DNA from: an uncultured Erysipelotrichaceae bacterium
GTDB taxonomy: Bacteria; Bacillota_I; Bacilli_A; Erysipelotrichales; Erysipelotrichaceae
Length of the DNA stretch: 41,846 nt
Reading direction: 5' to 3'
NCBI GenBank assembly: GCA_949289855.1
Contig: CASEPS010000014.1
Location: 1-41,846, forward strand
Shown: piece after piece, positions 1-7,613 of the stretch
Layout: each line of letters opens with the position of its first letter
Numbering within the stretch: position 1 is the first letter of the stretch
Notes under the pieces: model-generated
What the model was told of the DNA's origin: nothing
Databases searched by the model: none
The model's input: only the letters and a program-made list of their open reading frames with translations
Translations under genes and position numbers: made by a program

Positions 1-48
1 TCAATAATTTTACATTTGATATATGAAATACCGGGTCCGGAGCAATTC

Positions 49-169
49 ATCCCACCACCTATAGAGGTGGGGGATTTCTTGCCTGTTATGTGTTAAATTC
101 CATATCAGATAGTATGCCGTCTTGTCTTATTTCAAATTCATACGATGTTCTCTTTTTATATTTGATTAT
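49..169 (-). mobile_element. Remnant of IS200/IS605-like right end (omegaRNA-type hairpin)
   Basis: On the minus strand positions 75-49 form a strong hairpin: an 11-bp stem (ATCCC plus CCACCT, closed by AGGTGG and GGGAT with one bulged T) and a 4-base loop. It is preceded by GCAAGAA, the same lead-in found before the plus-strand hairpin at 1461. Hairpins of this kind close the right end of TnpB-encoding IS200/IS605 elements and form the 3' part of the omegaRNA. Just upstream, 169-86 is an open frame of 27 codons ending in TAA eleven bases before the hairpin, possibly the last codons of a lost tnpB; its sequence is not recognisable enough to be sure. No tnpB body is present. Confidence 0.4.
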
Positions 170-174
170 TCATG

Positions 175-1299
175 TCATGCTAGTGCAGTGTGAATATTAC
201 CTGTCATCATTCCCCATATAAAGCATGCAAGCTCCCGTGCAACTGCCACAACTGCCTTGTTGGTATTCTTCATATTATGCAGCACTAGTCTCGTATATCT
301 TTTACGAAGGCGTTCATTTGCTTTATCCGCATAGGCAATGATTTCTGGGGTGTTTCCTTCCTGTCGCTTCTTCAGGTCTTTGCTTTTCCCGGAAGTAGCA
401 CGTGAGAATGATTGGGCACATTCAACCAGAAGCTTTCTTAGAAAATTGTTTCCCTGTTTGGTTATTCCAAGCTGATTCTGATCATCACTGCTGCTGAGTT
501 CGCCTACTACAAGCCCCAGGAATGCCGCAAAGTTCTTTGCTTTGACAAATCTGGTGAAGTCGCCAATTTCCACTATCACAGCCAGGGCAGTCAGTACTTT
601 CACTGATTTGAAACAGATCAGTTTATGAACCGCCTCACGGTATTTATCTGTTTCAGCGATCTCTTCAATGCGCTTATTCATCAGCTCGAGACGGTCAGTA
701 ATTGTTTCATAAGAAAGCAGATAATCGTCAAGCGTTTCCTTGTTCATCCCTTCAAGAGGCAGCTCCTTAAGCCACTTCATATGCTTCTTTGTCCAGTAAT
801 TCTTACCGTCAGTGAATCTGTATCCATGCCTTGTTGTGAAAGCAACAATCTGCTGTTTAATCACTCTGCGCTGTTTCTTATGATCCTGCATCATACGGAT
901 GTAATCACGTACTGATTCATCCTCTTCATCAGGAATATAAACTTCACTGTATTCATGATTCTTCAATGCTCTGGCAATAGCCTGTGCATCCCTCTTGTCA
1001 GTCTTCTTACGGCGTCTGTTCAATTGGGTTCCAGCAATAGAAGAAGGAGCGAGGATCTTTGTGTTTAATCCATTCTTTTCTAGCTTGCGCTTTAACTCAA
1101 AACCCAGACTTCCAGCCTAATAGCCAACAATGATCTTTGTGTCATTTCCATGCTGCTTCTTGACTGCATTGCAATACTTCACAATATTGGCAATAGAAGG
1201 GGAATACGTATTCGTATTCACAGGAGCTTCCAATGCTTCGAAACAGGTAGAGAGAGTGTAGTTTGTAGTATGTGCATCAATTCCAACGTATGCTATCAT
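175..1299 (-). pseudogene. IS110-family transposase, interrupted by an in-frame stop
   Basis: Bridge-RNA-guided recombinase of the IS110 family. The N-terminal RuvC-like DEDD domain begins MIAYVGIDAH with the first catalytic Asp; the C-terminal Transposase_20 domain contains the motif LGITKQGNNFLRKLLVE and the serine-rich ELSSSDD segment before it. The start at 1299 is chosen because AAGGAAGG lies upstream. At 1119-1117 a TAG replaces what should be a Glu codon (GY-stop-AGSLGFELK); reading continues in the same frame to the stop at 175, so this is a single nonsense mutation with no frameshift. Full-length product would be about 374 residues, normal for the family. Unless the stop is suppressed or a truncated protein restarts at 1023, the element is inactive. 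Confidence 0.85.
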
Positions 1300-1425
1300 G
1301 TAAGAGCCTTCCTTTCTTGAATGAGGCAACTTCCCCCATTCTTATTGTTTTTCCAATAACCAATATGTGGGATGATCCTCGGACACGCAAGTTAATGGAG
1401 GGCTTTTACATATTGTCTAAAACTC
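1300..1425 (-). ncRNA. Candidate bridge-RNA region of the IS110 element
   Basis: IS110-group elements carry a long non-coding end upstream of the transposase that encodes the bridge RNA guiding donor and target choice. Here the ~125 bases upstream of the transposase start are non-coding and contain a small hairpin (TTATTG-GAAAAA-CAATAA on the minus strand, around 1345) next to G-rich and C-rich patches. The element ends and guide loops could not be fixed by eye, so this is a positional inference only. Confidence 0.3.
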
Positions 1426-1440
1426 TTGAGGCAATGCAGT

Positions 1441-1490
1441 GGTCGAAGAAGCAAGAATCCCACGACTTCAGTCGTGTGTAGTGTCAACAC
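1441..1490 (+). mobile_element. IS200/IS605-like right-end remnant (omegaRNA 3' hairpin)
   Basis: Positions 1461-1476 form a 6-bp stem CACGAC/GTCGTG with a TTCA loop, preceded by GGTCGAAGAAGCAAGAATCC and followed by GTGTCAAC. This closely matches the conserved right end of TnpB elements, where the tnpB 3' end, the omegaRNA and the transposon end coincide; one frame reads GRRSKNPTTSVV, a tail commonly produced when that hairpin is translated. The tnpB body that should lie to the left is absent, replaced by the IS110 copy. The GH1 reading frame resumes immediately after it at 1491, so this is likely the insertion junction. Confidence 0.6.
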
Positions 1491-2371
1491 AATGATATCT
1501 TTGGCTGGACGAATTCCGGTGCCTTGTATTCCAAACAGGAAAACCCGGAACTTGCCATGTACCGCTGTGCCCACAACCAGTTTGTGGCATCTGCCAAAGC
1601 TGTCGTACGCGGACATGAAATTGACTCGGAAAACACAATCGGCTGCATGATTGCCATGGAACCTGTCTATGCTTTGACAAGCAATCCGGATGATGTACAG
1701 TGTACACTTGAAACCTCACATGAACGGGTCTTCTTCTCGGATGTACAGTGCAGAGGGCATTATCCTTCATATACCTTGAAAATGTTTGAAAGAAAAGGTA
1801 TGACATTGGCATTCAAGACGATGACCTGTAAGTCATTGCCAAAGGAAAGTGTGACTACCTCGTTTTTTCCTATTACATGTCCATGACGGTTGCGGAAAAT
1901 ACAAACATTGACATCCACACATCACAAAATGCCATGAATACGCACTTTGTCATAAATCCATACCTTAAGGCAACCGAATGGGGATGGCCCATTGATCCAA
2001 AGGGACTTCGTATCGTTCTTGAACAGTTAACAGAAAGATATGAAATACCACTGTTCATTGTCGAAAATGGTTTTGGAGCTATTGATGTATTGGAAGATGG
2101 AACGGTACATGACATTGACCGCATCAACTATCTGAAAGAACATATCGAACAGATGAAGATTGCTATGGAAGAAGATGGTGTAGACCTGATGGGTTACACA
2201 CCTTGGGGCTGCATTGATGTTGTCTCTTTCACAACGGGTGAATACCGGAAACGCTATGGTTTCATCTATGTAGACAAGAACGATGATGGAACTGGTGACT
2301 TCACTAGATACTAGAAAAACAGCTTTGACTGGTATAAGAAAATCATTGAAACTAACGGTGAAGTCATCTGA
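1491..2371 (+). pseudogene. Glycoside hydrolase family 1 (6-phospho-beta-glucosidase) remnant
   Basis: C-terminal ~60% of a GH1 enzyme. The first frame, 1491 to about 1880, covers the middle of the barrel (NDIFGW..., then a stretch with the typical IGCMIAM and NPDDVQC motifs). The frame then shifts (about 1860-1880) to one running to 2371 that contains the nucleophile motif FIVENGFG and the late GH1 motif [24 protein letters not shown]. That second frame has an extra TAG at 2312-2314, followed in frame by KNSFDWYKKIIETNGEVI and the ancestral stop at 2369-2371. The N-terminal ~170 residues are missing, cut off by the mobile-element junction. Three independent lesions show the gene is dead. Its original substrate was probably a PTS-imported beta-glucoside phosphate. 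Confidence 0.85.
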
Positions 2372-2663
2372 CATCTGACAGGGTTGTTATATACAATCCT
2401 GTTTTTCACATACAGGACTAAAACAGAAAACACATTTCACGCAAGGAAAAAAGTAATACAAGAAAACCGCATAAACAAAGGACATCATAAAAGCGGGAAA
2501 AGCAAAATGTGGAAAACAATCGGAAATCCAAAAGTTTTCCACCAAATATGTGAAACACAAAAACTTCAAACAAAATGAGAAATATATGAAAAATGTTTCA
2601 AAAGCAGATGGTTCAAACGAACACTACACAGATATCCTACCTGTTATATCGGTGAATAGTAAC
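2372..2663. other. AT-rich intergenic stretch, no gene seen
   Basis: About 290 bases between the dead GH1 gene and the rpsI terminator. Short open frames exist on both strands but lack ribosome binding sites and resemble nothing known. No repeat or RNA structure stands out. Confidence 0.6.
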
Positions 2664-2698
2664 ACAAAAAAAGCATCTGAGATAACCCAGATACTTCT
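2664..2698 (-). terminator. Intrinsic terminator of rplM-rpsI
   Basis: Minus strand: stem AAGTATCTG/CAGATGCTT (9 bp, one G-U pair, 2696-2688 with 2679-2671) with an 8-base loop, then a run of T. It lies 20 bases past the rpsI stop codon. Confidence 0.85.
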
Positions 2699-2718
2699 TT
2701 GTTTCCAGTAACAAACGA

Positions 2719-3120
2719 TTAACGCTTACTGAACTGTGGTGCACGTCTAGCACCCTTAAGACCATACTTCTTACGTTCCTTCATACGGGAATCACGTGTG
2801 AGGAATCCAGCCTTCTTGAGAACTGGTCTGTAATCAGCGCTTGCTTCAAGCAGAGCTCTGGAGATACCATGGCGGATTGCTCCGGCCTGGCCTGCATAGC
2901 CACCACCTGCAACATTGATCTTAATGTCGAACTGACCCTTTGTTTCTGTAAGTACAAGAGGTGCATTGACTTCCATACGCAGAGTTGCCTGTGGGAGATA
3001 CTCCTCAAGTGTACGTCCATTAACTGTGATCACGCCTGTACCCGGAGTCATAAAGACACGGGCAACGGAATGCTTACGGCGTCCTGTTCCGATGTAAGTA
3101 ACCTTCTTCTTACCTGGCAT
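2719..3120 (-). CDS. rpsI: 30S ribosomal protein S9 (uS9)
   Basis: Small-subunit protein whose C-terminal tail reaches the P-site tRNA. The 133-residue length is normal; the N-terminus has the family signature [11 protein letters not shown] and the protein ends in the universal basic tail QFSKR. The middle motif [19 protein letters not shown] is also diagnostic. It follows rplM by 14 bases with its own ribosome binding site and shares rplM's promoter and the downstream terminator, as in most bacteria. Confidence 0.98.
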   Translation of the reverse strand: MPGKKKVTYIGTGRRKHSVARVFMTPGTGVITVNGRTLEEYLPQATLRMEVNAPLVLTETKGQFDIKINVAGGGYAGQAGAIRHGISRALLEASADYRPVLKKAGFLTRDSRMKERKKYGLKGARRAPQFSKR

Positions 3121-3134
3121 TGTCCTTATCCTCC

Positions 3135-3569
3135 TTATTTAACCTTCAGCTCAACAGGCTTCTGAGCTGCATGTGGATGCTCTGCACCCTCGTAAACGAA
3201 TACGTGACGACGCATTTCATCACCGAGCTTGTTGTGTGGGAGCATACCCTTGATTGCCTTTTCAACCCACTCAACTGTGTACTGCTCGCGCATAACCTTC
3301 GTGCTTCTGACACGGAGTCCACCTGGGTACTGGGAATGAGAGAAGTAGAACTTCTTGAAATCCTGGTCACCAGTAATGCGGACCTTGTCTGCATTCACGA
3401 CGATTACATAATCACCGCAGTCAACATTTGGTGTGTAAATCGGCTTGTGCTTGCCTTTTAATACTGTAGCAACCTGGGATGCAAGACGACCCAGGATGCA
3501 GTCAGTAGCATCAACAACATACCACTGACGCTTGACTTCGTTTGGCTTCGCCATCGTTGTCTGACGCAT
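3135..3569 (-). CDS. rplM: 50S ribosomal protein L13 (uL13)
   Basis: Large-subunit assembly protein, 144 residues as expected. It starts MRQTTMAK, standard in Firmicutes, with GGAGG upstream. Diagnostic stretches include [16 protein letters not shown] near the N-terminus, [17 protein letters not shown] in the middle and GMLPHNKLG near residue 110. First gene of the rplM-rpsI operon. In many Firmicutes this pair directly follows truA; here about 470 bases of gene debris and a new promoter separate them. Confidence 0.98.
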   Translation of the reverse strand: MRQTTMAKPNEVKRQWYVVDATDCILGRLASQVATVLKGKHKPIYTPNVDCGDYVIVVNADKVRITGDQDFKKFYFSHSQYPGGLRVRSTKVMREQYTVEWVEKAIKGMLPHNKLGDEMRRHVFVYEGAEHPHAAQKPVELKVK

Positions 3570-3571
3570 AA

Positions 3572-3620
3572 TTCATCCTCCATATGTAGTTTCCGGGGCT
3601 ACATTTGGCATGAGTTGCCA
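3572..3620 (-). promoter_or_regulatory. rplM 5' leader, possible L13 autoregulatory structure
   Basis: The ~50-base leader from the predicted start to the ribosome binding site folds into two adjacent hairpins: TGGCA-ACTCA-TGCCA and ATGTAG-CCCCGGAAA-CTACAT, the second ending next to GGAGG. Firmicutes rplM mRNAs are known to carry an L13 leader with two helices near the Shine-Dalgarno. The match here is by layout, not by covariance search. Confidence 0.5.
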
Positions 3621-3626
3621 TGTACA

Positions 3627-3655
3627 ATTCTATTGATAACCCCTCTGTTAGTCAA
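3627..3655 (-). promoter_or_regulatory. Sigma-A-type promoter of rplM-rpsI
   Basis: -35 TTGACT (3655-3650), 17-base spacer, -10 TAGAAT (3632-3627). Predicted start about 3620, giving a leader of about 50 bases. Confidence 0.8.
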
Positions 3656-3671
3656 ATGTTTTTTCCTGTTT

Positions 3672-3890
3672 TTAACGCAATTTTGCATTGTCAACAGTAA
3701 CTGGTGTTTCAAGAACATATCCACTCTCACTAAACCACGCAAAAATATCACCATCCAATGTCTTTTCGTCAAAGGATAATTCATTTTTTCATCTATCTCA
3801 ATGATGATTACACTTATTCATATGCACCATATCCCAGGAACCAATTCACCCGAACCAGGACCATTACAATTTGACAGACAGTGTCTGTTA
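3672..3890 (-). pseudogene. Degenerate second copy of the TruA C-terminal extension domain
   Basis: Not a working gene. Read in shifting frames on the minus strand, this stretch parallels the last ~70 residues of the neighbouring TruA: VIIIEIDEK / DEKTLDGDIFAWFSESGYVLET against GIHIHVNKE / VETLYEDIHVWLSENGYDPET, ending AKLR-stop against SEIR-stop. At the DNA level 3704-3761 and 4070-4127 match at about 46 of 58 positions by hand count. At least one stop (in WCI-stop-ISV) and a frameshift interrupt it. The simplest reading is an old tandem duplication of the 3' end of truA, or of a stand-alone gene for the domain, that has decayed. The rplM promoter sits just downstream of its stop codon. Confidence 0.65.
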
Positions 3891-3967
3891 TTTTCGTTAG
3901 TGAGCTAATCAAAAAAGCTATGAACAAGAAAAACTGTCGTTTATCTACATAACCACGGCAGACTAAA

Positions 3968-4007
3968 AGCAACGATTTCTCCGATAAATACCGGATTTCT
4001 CGTTGCT
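3968..4007 (-). terminator. Hairpin terminator after truA
   Basis: Minus strand: AGCAACGA/TCGTTGCT (8 bp) enclosing a second short stem, TCCG/CGGA, then only TTTT. It lies 34 bases after the truA stop, so it is plausible as the end of the ecf-truA operon; the weak U run limits confidence. Confidence 0.6.
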
Positions 4008-4040
4008 CTTCATGGTCTATAACTACTAAAGTTCTGATTA

Positions 4041-5084
4041 TTACCTTATTTCGCTATCTGCTGTTATTCGTGTTTCAGGATCATATCCATTCTCACTTAA
4101 CCAGACATGTATATCCTCATACAATGTTTCTACTATAGGGATATCTTCTTCTTTGTTTACATGAATATGGATACCTGTTTCATCAAACACTGCTTCACCA
4201 AGCACTGTATTATTACGCCTTGTGGTCACAATCCACTGCATCGGAAACACCCTGTTACGGATATGTTCTTCCTTTTCGGGCAGGTTGTCTGTTTCATCTT
4301 TCAGAATATATTCCCGGATGATAGCTTCTTCACTCATAGCCATCACATCATAGTAATTTACTTCTTCCAGTGTAAGACCACATGCTGGCGCATTACGCTT
4401 GCTGTGGGACTTGTCACAAGACTCCAGCAATTCTTTGACATCTGTCGGCTGAATCTTTCCCTTACCTGCTTCAATAATGGCAGCACTCATCATCCGTACC
4501 ATATAGCGAAGGAACCCCTTTGCCTGAAATGTCATTTCAATCATATGACCATGACGCACAATTTCGATACTTTCCACTGTTCTTACCTGGTCTGGATATT
4601 CTGAAAGCGGACTGGAATTCAAAGCAGAAAAGTCATGTTTTCCAATGAGATATTGTGCTGCTTCGTGCATCTTTGCATCATCCAGGGGAATCGCACACTG
4701 GTATGCAATATCCTTTGTAAACACATCATATGGCCCATCATTGACCCGGTATGTATATTTCTTCCACCTGACACAATGTCTTGCATGAAACCGCCATGGT
4801 ACCTTTTCCACCTTGAGAACATGAATATCATCCGGCAGAAAGACATTGATAGCACTGACCCATTTTCTGCCATCCATATCCTTTTCACTATCAAAGTGAA
4901 ACACCTGTCCACGGGCAGAAACACCCGCATCTGTTCTGCCAGAAGCGGTAATGGGTGTTCTAACACCGGTAATCCGTTCAATATTCTTTTCAATCAATTC
5001 CTGGATGGAATTGCCATTCTTCTGTGTCTGCCACCCTGCATAGTTTTTGCCAAGATAGCTCACGGTACATTTATAGCGGATCAT
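4041..5084 (-). CDS. truA: tRNA pseudouridine(38-40) synthase TruA with C-terminal extension
   Basis: Converts uridines 38-40 of the tRNA anticodon stem to pseudouridine. The first ~246 residues are a complete TruA: GWQTQKNGNSIQ near residue 18, the catalytic aspartate D52 in GRTDAGVSARGQV, FRYMVRMM-like FLRYMVRMMS near 191, and the usual ending ACGLTLEEVNYYD. Residues 247-347 are extra: typical TruA is about 245 residues. This tail begins with a charged linker and has an alternating beta/alpha look (QWIVTTRRNNTVLGEAVFD ... IHVWLSENGYDPET); I do not recognise it. A decayed copy of it lies downstream. The ATG overlaps the ecfT stop by 4 bases, so it is translationally coupled as the last gene of the ecf operon. 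Confidence 0.95.
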   Translation of the reverse strand: MIRYKCTVSYLGKNYAGWQTQKNGNSIQELIEKNIERITGVRTPITASGRTDAGVSARGQVFHFDSEKDMDGRKWVSAINVFLPDDIHVLKVEKVPWRFHARHCVRWKKYTYRVNDGPYDVFTKDIAYQCAIPLDDAKMHEAAQYLIGKHDFSALNSSPLSEYPDQVRTVESIEIVRHGHMIEMTFQAKGFLRYMVRMMSAAIIEAGKGKIQPTDVKELLESCDKSHSKRNAPACGLTLEEVNYYDVMAMSEEAIIREYILKDETDNLPEKEEHIRNRVFPMQWIVTTRRNNTVLGEAVFDETGIHIHVNKEEDIPIVETLYEDIHVWLSENGYDPETRITADSEIR

Positions 5085-5881
5085 AGGCCATAGGATATGA
5101 AGAGAATCACACCAAAGAGAACAAGTGCACCACCAACAAGGAGATAATCCCTTGTTGCAAGATGCAGTACTTTGTAGCGGGTACGCTTTTCACCAGGCGC
5201 ATAACCACGTGCTTCCATCGCATTTGCGAGGTCTTCTGCCCTTTGGAAAGCTGACACAAATAGTGGCACAATCAATGAAAGAACAGCCATGATCTTCTCT
5301 TTCAGCTTCCCTTCCTTCAAGTCAACACCACGGCTTTCCTGTGCTTTGATAATACGTTCCGTCTCATCGATGAGGTCCGGAATAAAGCGTAAAGCAATCG
5401 ATATTAACATCGCAATTTCATGTGCAGGCACATGAATGACCTTGAATGGAGAAAGCAGATCTTCAATACCCAGTGTCATATCCAGAGGTTTGGTTGTTGC
5501 GGTAAGACAAGTGGTGATCATCACCATCAATAACAATCTGAACGCAATATACGCTGTCTGGATGATAGCACCGGTATATAATCCCCAGCCACCAATACCA
5601 AAGAGTTTAATGCCATCTGTAAGCACAAAGGAATTGACGATGAGCAGAAAGACCATCATCAATAACATCGGTTTCATGGACAACCATACATATTTAAAGG
5701 AAAGCTTTCCCAGCAATATAACAACGGTTACCACAAGGAAGGTAACACCATAACCAATCCAGCCAGATGGGAAAAAGATGGAAATCAGCAGGATTAACAT
5801 TGCCAGGATCTTTGCACGGGGATCCATGCGATGAATCACTGAGTCATAGGGCATATATCTGCCAAGTGTAATACTAGCCAT
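5081..5881 (-). CDS. ecfT: ECF transporter transmembrane subunit EcfT
   Basis: Membrane scaffold of a group II energy-coupling factor transporter, which swaps substrate-binding S components for vitamins and metals. 266 residues with about five hydrophobic helices (around 25-65, 70-90, 100-125, 245-264). The two coupling-helix signatures that dock into the ATPases are visible: ESRGVDLKEG near residue 183 and MEARGYAPGEKRTRY near 223. The start overlaps the end of ecfA2 by 8 bases. No S component is in the window, as usual for the shared group II module. Confidence 0.93.
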   Translation of the reverse strand: MASITLGRYMPYDSVIHRMDPRAKILAMLILLISIFFPSGWIGYGVTFLVVTVVILLGKLSFKYVWLSMKPMLLMMVFLLIVNSFVLTDGIKLFGIGGWGLYTGAIIQTAYIAFRLLLMVMITTCLTATTKPLDMTLGIEDLLSPFKVIHVPAHEIAMLISIALRFIPDLIDETERIIKAQESRGVDLKEGKLKEKIMAVLSLIVPLFVSAFQRAEDLANAMEARGYAPGEKRTRYKVLHLATRDYLLVGGALVLFGVILFISYGL

Positions 5882-6731
5882 TCTGCTTCACCTGTTTGGC
5901 AATACAATCTGCCAGTCCTTCTATATCCAACACATCATCTGAAATGACAAAACCCTTCTTGCGCAATGCATCACGCATACGGATCAAAGCTGGTGGAAGA
6001 ATATGCATCTGTTCGCAAAGACTTCCATCATTGAAGAATGCTTTCACACTCGTATGCAATAAACACTTACCTTGTGAAATAACTGCCACCTCATCACAAT
6101 GTGCAAATACCTGTTCCATGTCATGTGTAACAAGCAATACCGTCTTGCCCATATGGTTGAGCTGGACAAAGAGATTCATCATCTGCACTGTACCCTGTGG
6201 GTCTAAACCTGCTGTAGGTTCATCCAGTACAAGCACCTTTGGATCCATTGCCAGTATCCCGGCAATCGCAACTCTTCTTTTCTGTCCACCAGAAAGCTCT
6301 AATGGACTTCTTTCAAATAATGACTGGTCAAAACCAGTGAGTTTTAAAGCCTGCTCTGCTTTCTTCCGTGCTTCTTCTTCAGAGACACCAAAGTTCTTTG
6401 GACCAAACATGACATCCTTAATCACGGTTTCTTCAAACAACTGGTATTCCGGAAACTGGAAAACAAGACCCACATCTCCTCTTAATGACTTGAGACCTTT
6501 TGGCTTTGCGTCACTATGGATTTCACGATCCAGTACATACACCGTTCCACCTGTTGGCAACAACAGTGCATTGAGATGCTGAACAAGTGTACTTTTACCA
6601 GAACCCGTCTGTCCGATGATGGCTGTCATCTTTCCTTCTGATAGTTCCAGGTCAAGATCATGCAGTGCGGTATAGGACATTGGTGTATCCGGGCTGTATG
6701 TATGGCTTACATGTTCAAATCTTATCGGCAT
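5874..6731 (-). CDS. ecfA2: ECF transporter ATPase EcfA2
   Basis: Second ATPase of the ECF module, 285 residues. Motifs in order: Walker A GQTGSGKST (about residue 39), Q-loop VFQFPEYQLFEET, ABC signature LSGGQKRRVA, Walker B VLVLDEPTAGLD and switch histidine in LVTHDME. The FPEYQLF Q-loop is the version typical of EcfA2 rather than EcfA1. It overlaps ecfA1 by 10 bases and ecfT by 8. Works as a heterodimer with EcfA1 on the cytoplasmic face of EcfT. Confidence 0.94.
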   Translation of the reverse strand: MPIRFEHVSHTYSPDTPMSYTALHDLDLELSEGKMTAIIGQTGSGKSTLVQHLNALLLPTGGTVYVLDREIHSDAKPKGLKSLRGDVGLVFQFPEYQLFEETVIKDVMFGPKNFGVSEEEARKKAEQALKLTGFDQSLFERSPLELSGGQKRRVAIAGILAMDPKVLVLDEPTAGLDPQGTVQMMNLFVQLNHMGKTVLLVTHDMEQVFAHCDEVAVISQGKCLLHTSVKAFFNDGSLCEQMHILPPALIRMRDALRKKGFVISDDVLDIEGLADCIAKQVKQNG

Positions 6732-7534
6732 AAACTGTTCACCAGCCCTTCTATGGTAAGTGCCCTGTCTGTTTTCACACCACGTCTTGCCAGAGCCTTT
6801 TCCAGTCTGATGGCAAAAGGAATATCCAATTGGATTTCCTTCAGCTTTTCTTCATCAGAAAAGATAACATCCGGTGTACCTGTCATAGCCACCTTACCTG
6901 CATTCATCGCAATGACATAATCACTTCCAGCTACCTCATCAATATCATGGGTGATGGAAAGAATTGTCATATGGGCATCTTCATGCAATTCATGAATCAC
7001 CCGTTTGATTTCTTCCTTGCCCTGAGGGTCAAGCATACTTGTTGCTTCATCAAAGATAAGAATCTTTGGTTTCATTGCCAAAACACCCGCAATGGCAACT
7101 CTTTGTTTCTGACCACCAGAAAGCTTTGTTGGTTCATGGTCGAGATACTTTGTCATACCAACCTTTGCAGCATAAGTATTGATGATATCATCCATCTCAT
7201 TCTGGGGTACACAATGGTTCTCCAGACCAAAAGCAATATCATCCCGCACAGTTGAACCAATAAACTGGTTATCAGGATTCTGAAAGACAATACCAACACG
7301 GTTACGGATGGCATTGAGATTCTTCATGTTGAGTTCGAGACCATCAATGACAATCTCACCAGACTCCTTTTCCAATAATCCGGCAATCAGTCTTGCGATG
7401 GTAGACTTACCAGAACCGTTATGACCGATAATGGTTGTATATGTGCCTTCTTCTACAGAAAAGCTTACATCCTGTATTACCGGTACACCTTCCTCATAAG
7501 AGAAATTCAGTTTTTTCACATTCAATATTGACAT
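6722..7534 (-). CDS. ecfA1: ECF transporter ATPase EcfA1
   Basis: First ATPase of the ECF module, 270 residues from the chosen start MSILNVKKLNF. Walker A GHNGSGKST, Q-loop VFQNPDNQFIG (the EcfA1 type), signature LSGGQKQRVA, Walker B ILIFDEATSMLD and the switch histidine in SITHDIDE are all intact. An in-frame ATG 27 bases upstream exists (7561), but it lies upstream of a TATAAT at 7549-7544, so the family-typical start at 7534 is preferred. No Shine-Dalgarno precedes either ATG. First gene of ecfA1-ecfA2-ecfT-truA; predicted mRNA begins about 3 bases before the ATG. Confidence 0.94.
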   Translation of the reverse strand: MSILNVKKLNFSYEEGVPVIQDVSFSVEEGTYTTIIGHNGSGKSTIARLIAGLLEKESGEIVIDGLELNMKNLNAIRNRVGIVFQNPDNQFIGSTVRDDIAFGLENHCVPQNEMDDIINTYAAKVGMTKYLDHEPTKLSGGQKQRVAIAGVLAMKPKILIFDEATSMLDPQGKEEIKRVIHELHEDAHMTILSITHDIDEVAGSDYVIAMNAGKVAMTGTPDVIFSDEEKLKEIQLDIPFAIRLEKALARRGVKTDRALTIEGLVNSLCR

Positions 7535-7543
7535 AACAGAAGA

Positions 7544-7549
7544 ATTATA
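7544..7549 (-). promoter_or_regulatory. -10 box of the ecf-truA operon
   Basis: Perfect TATAAT ending 9 bases before the ecfA1 ATG. No good -35 box at 16-18 bases. If functional, the transcript has a leader of about 3 bases. Confidence 0.55.
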
Positions 7550-7569
7550 GCGTAAAGTCAAAAGAATGC

Positions 7570-7602
7570 ACGTATTTCATCATTCCAATGCATGAAATAC
7601 GT
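7570..7602 (-). terminator. Terminator-like hairpin after the Sel1-repeat gene
   Basis: Perfect 11-bp stem ACGTATTTCAT/ATGAAATACGT with an 11-base loop, 12 bases past the stop codon at 7614. The T-run is poor (GCATTCTTTTG), so it may be a partial terminator. Confidence 0.5.
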
Positions 7603-7613
7603 TATGGAAAAAG

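Noticed and set aside
2384-2578. Short ORFs downstream of the GH1 relic
   Set aside because: No ribosome binding sites, low-complexity Lys/Asn-rich or Phe/Cys-rich products typical of non-coding AT-rich DNA.
3599-3784. A 61-codon minus-strand ORF between truA and rplM
   Set aside because: It overlaps the rplM promoter and leader and is out of frame with the TruA-like relic it covers.
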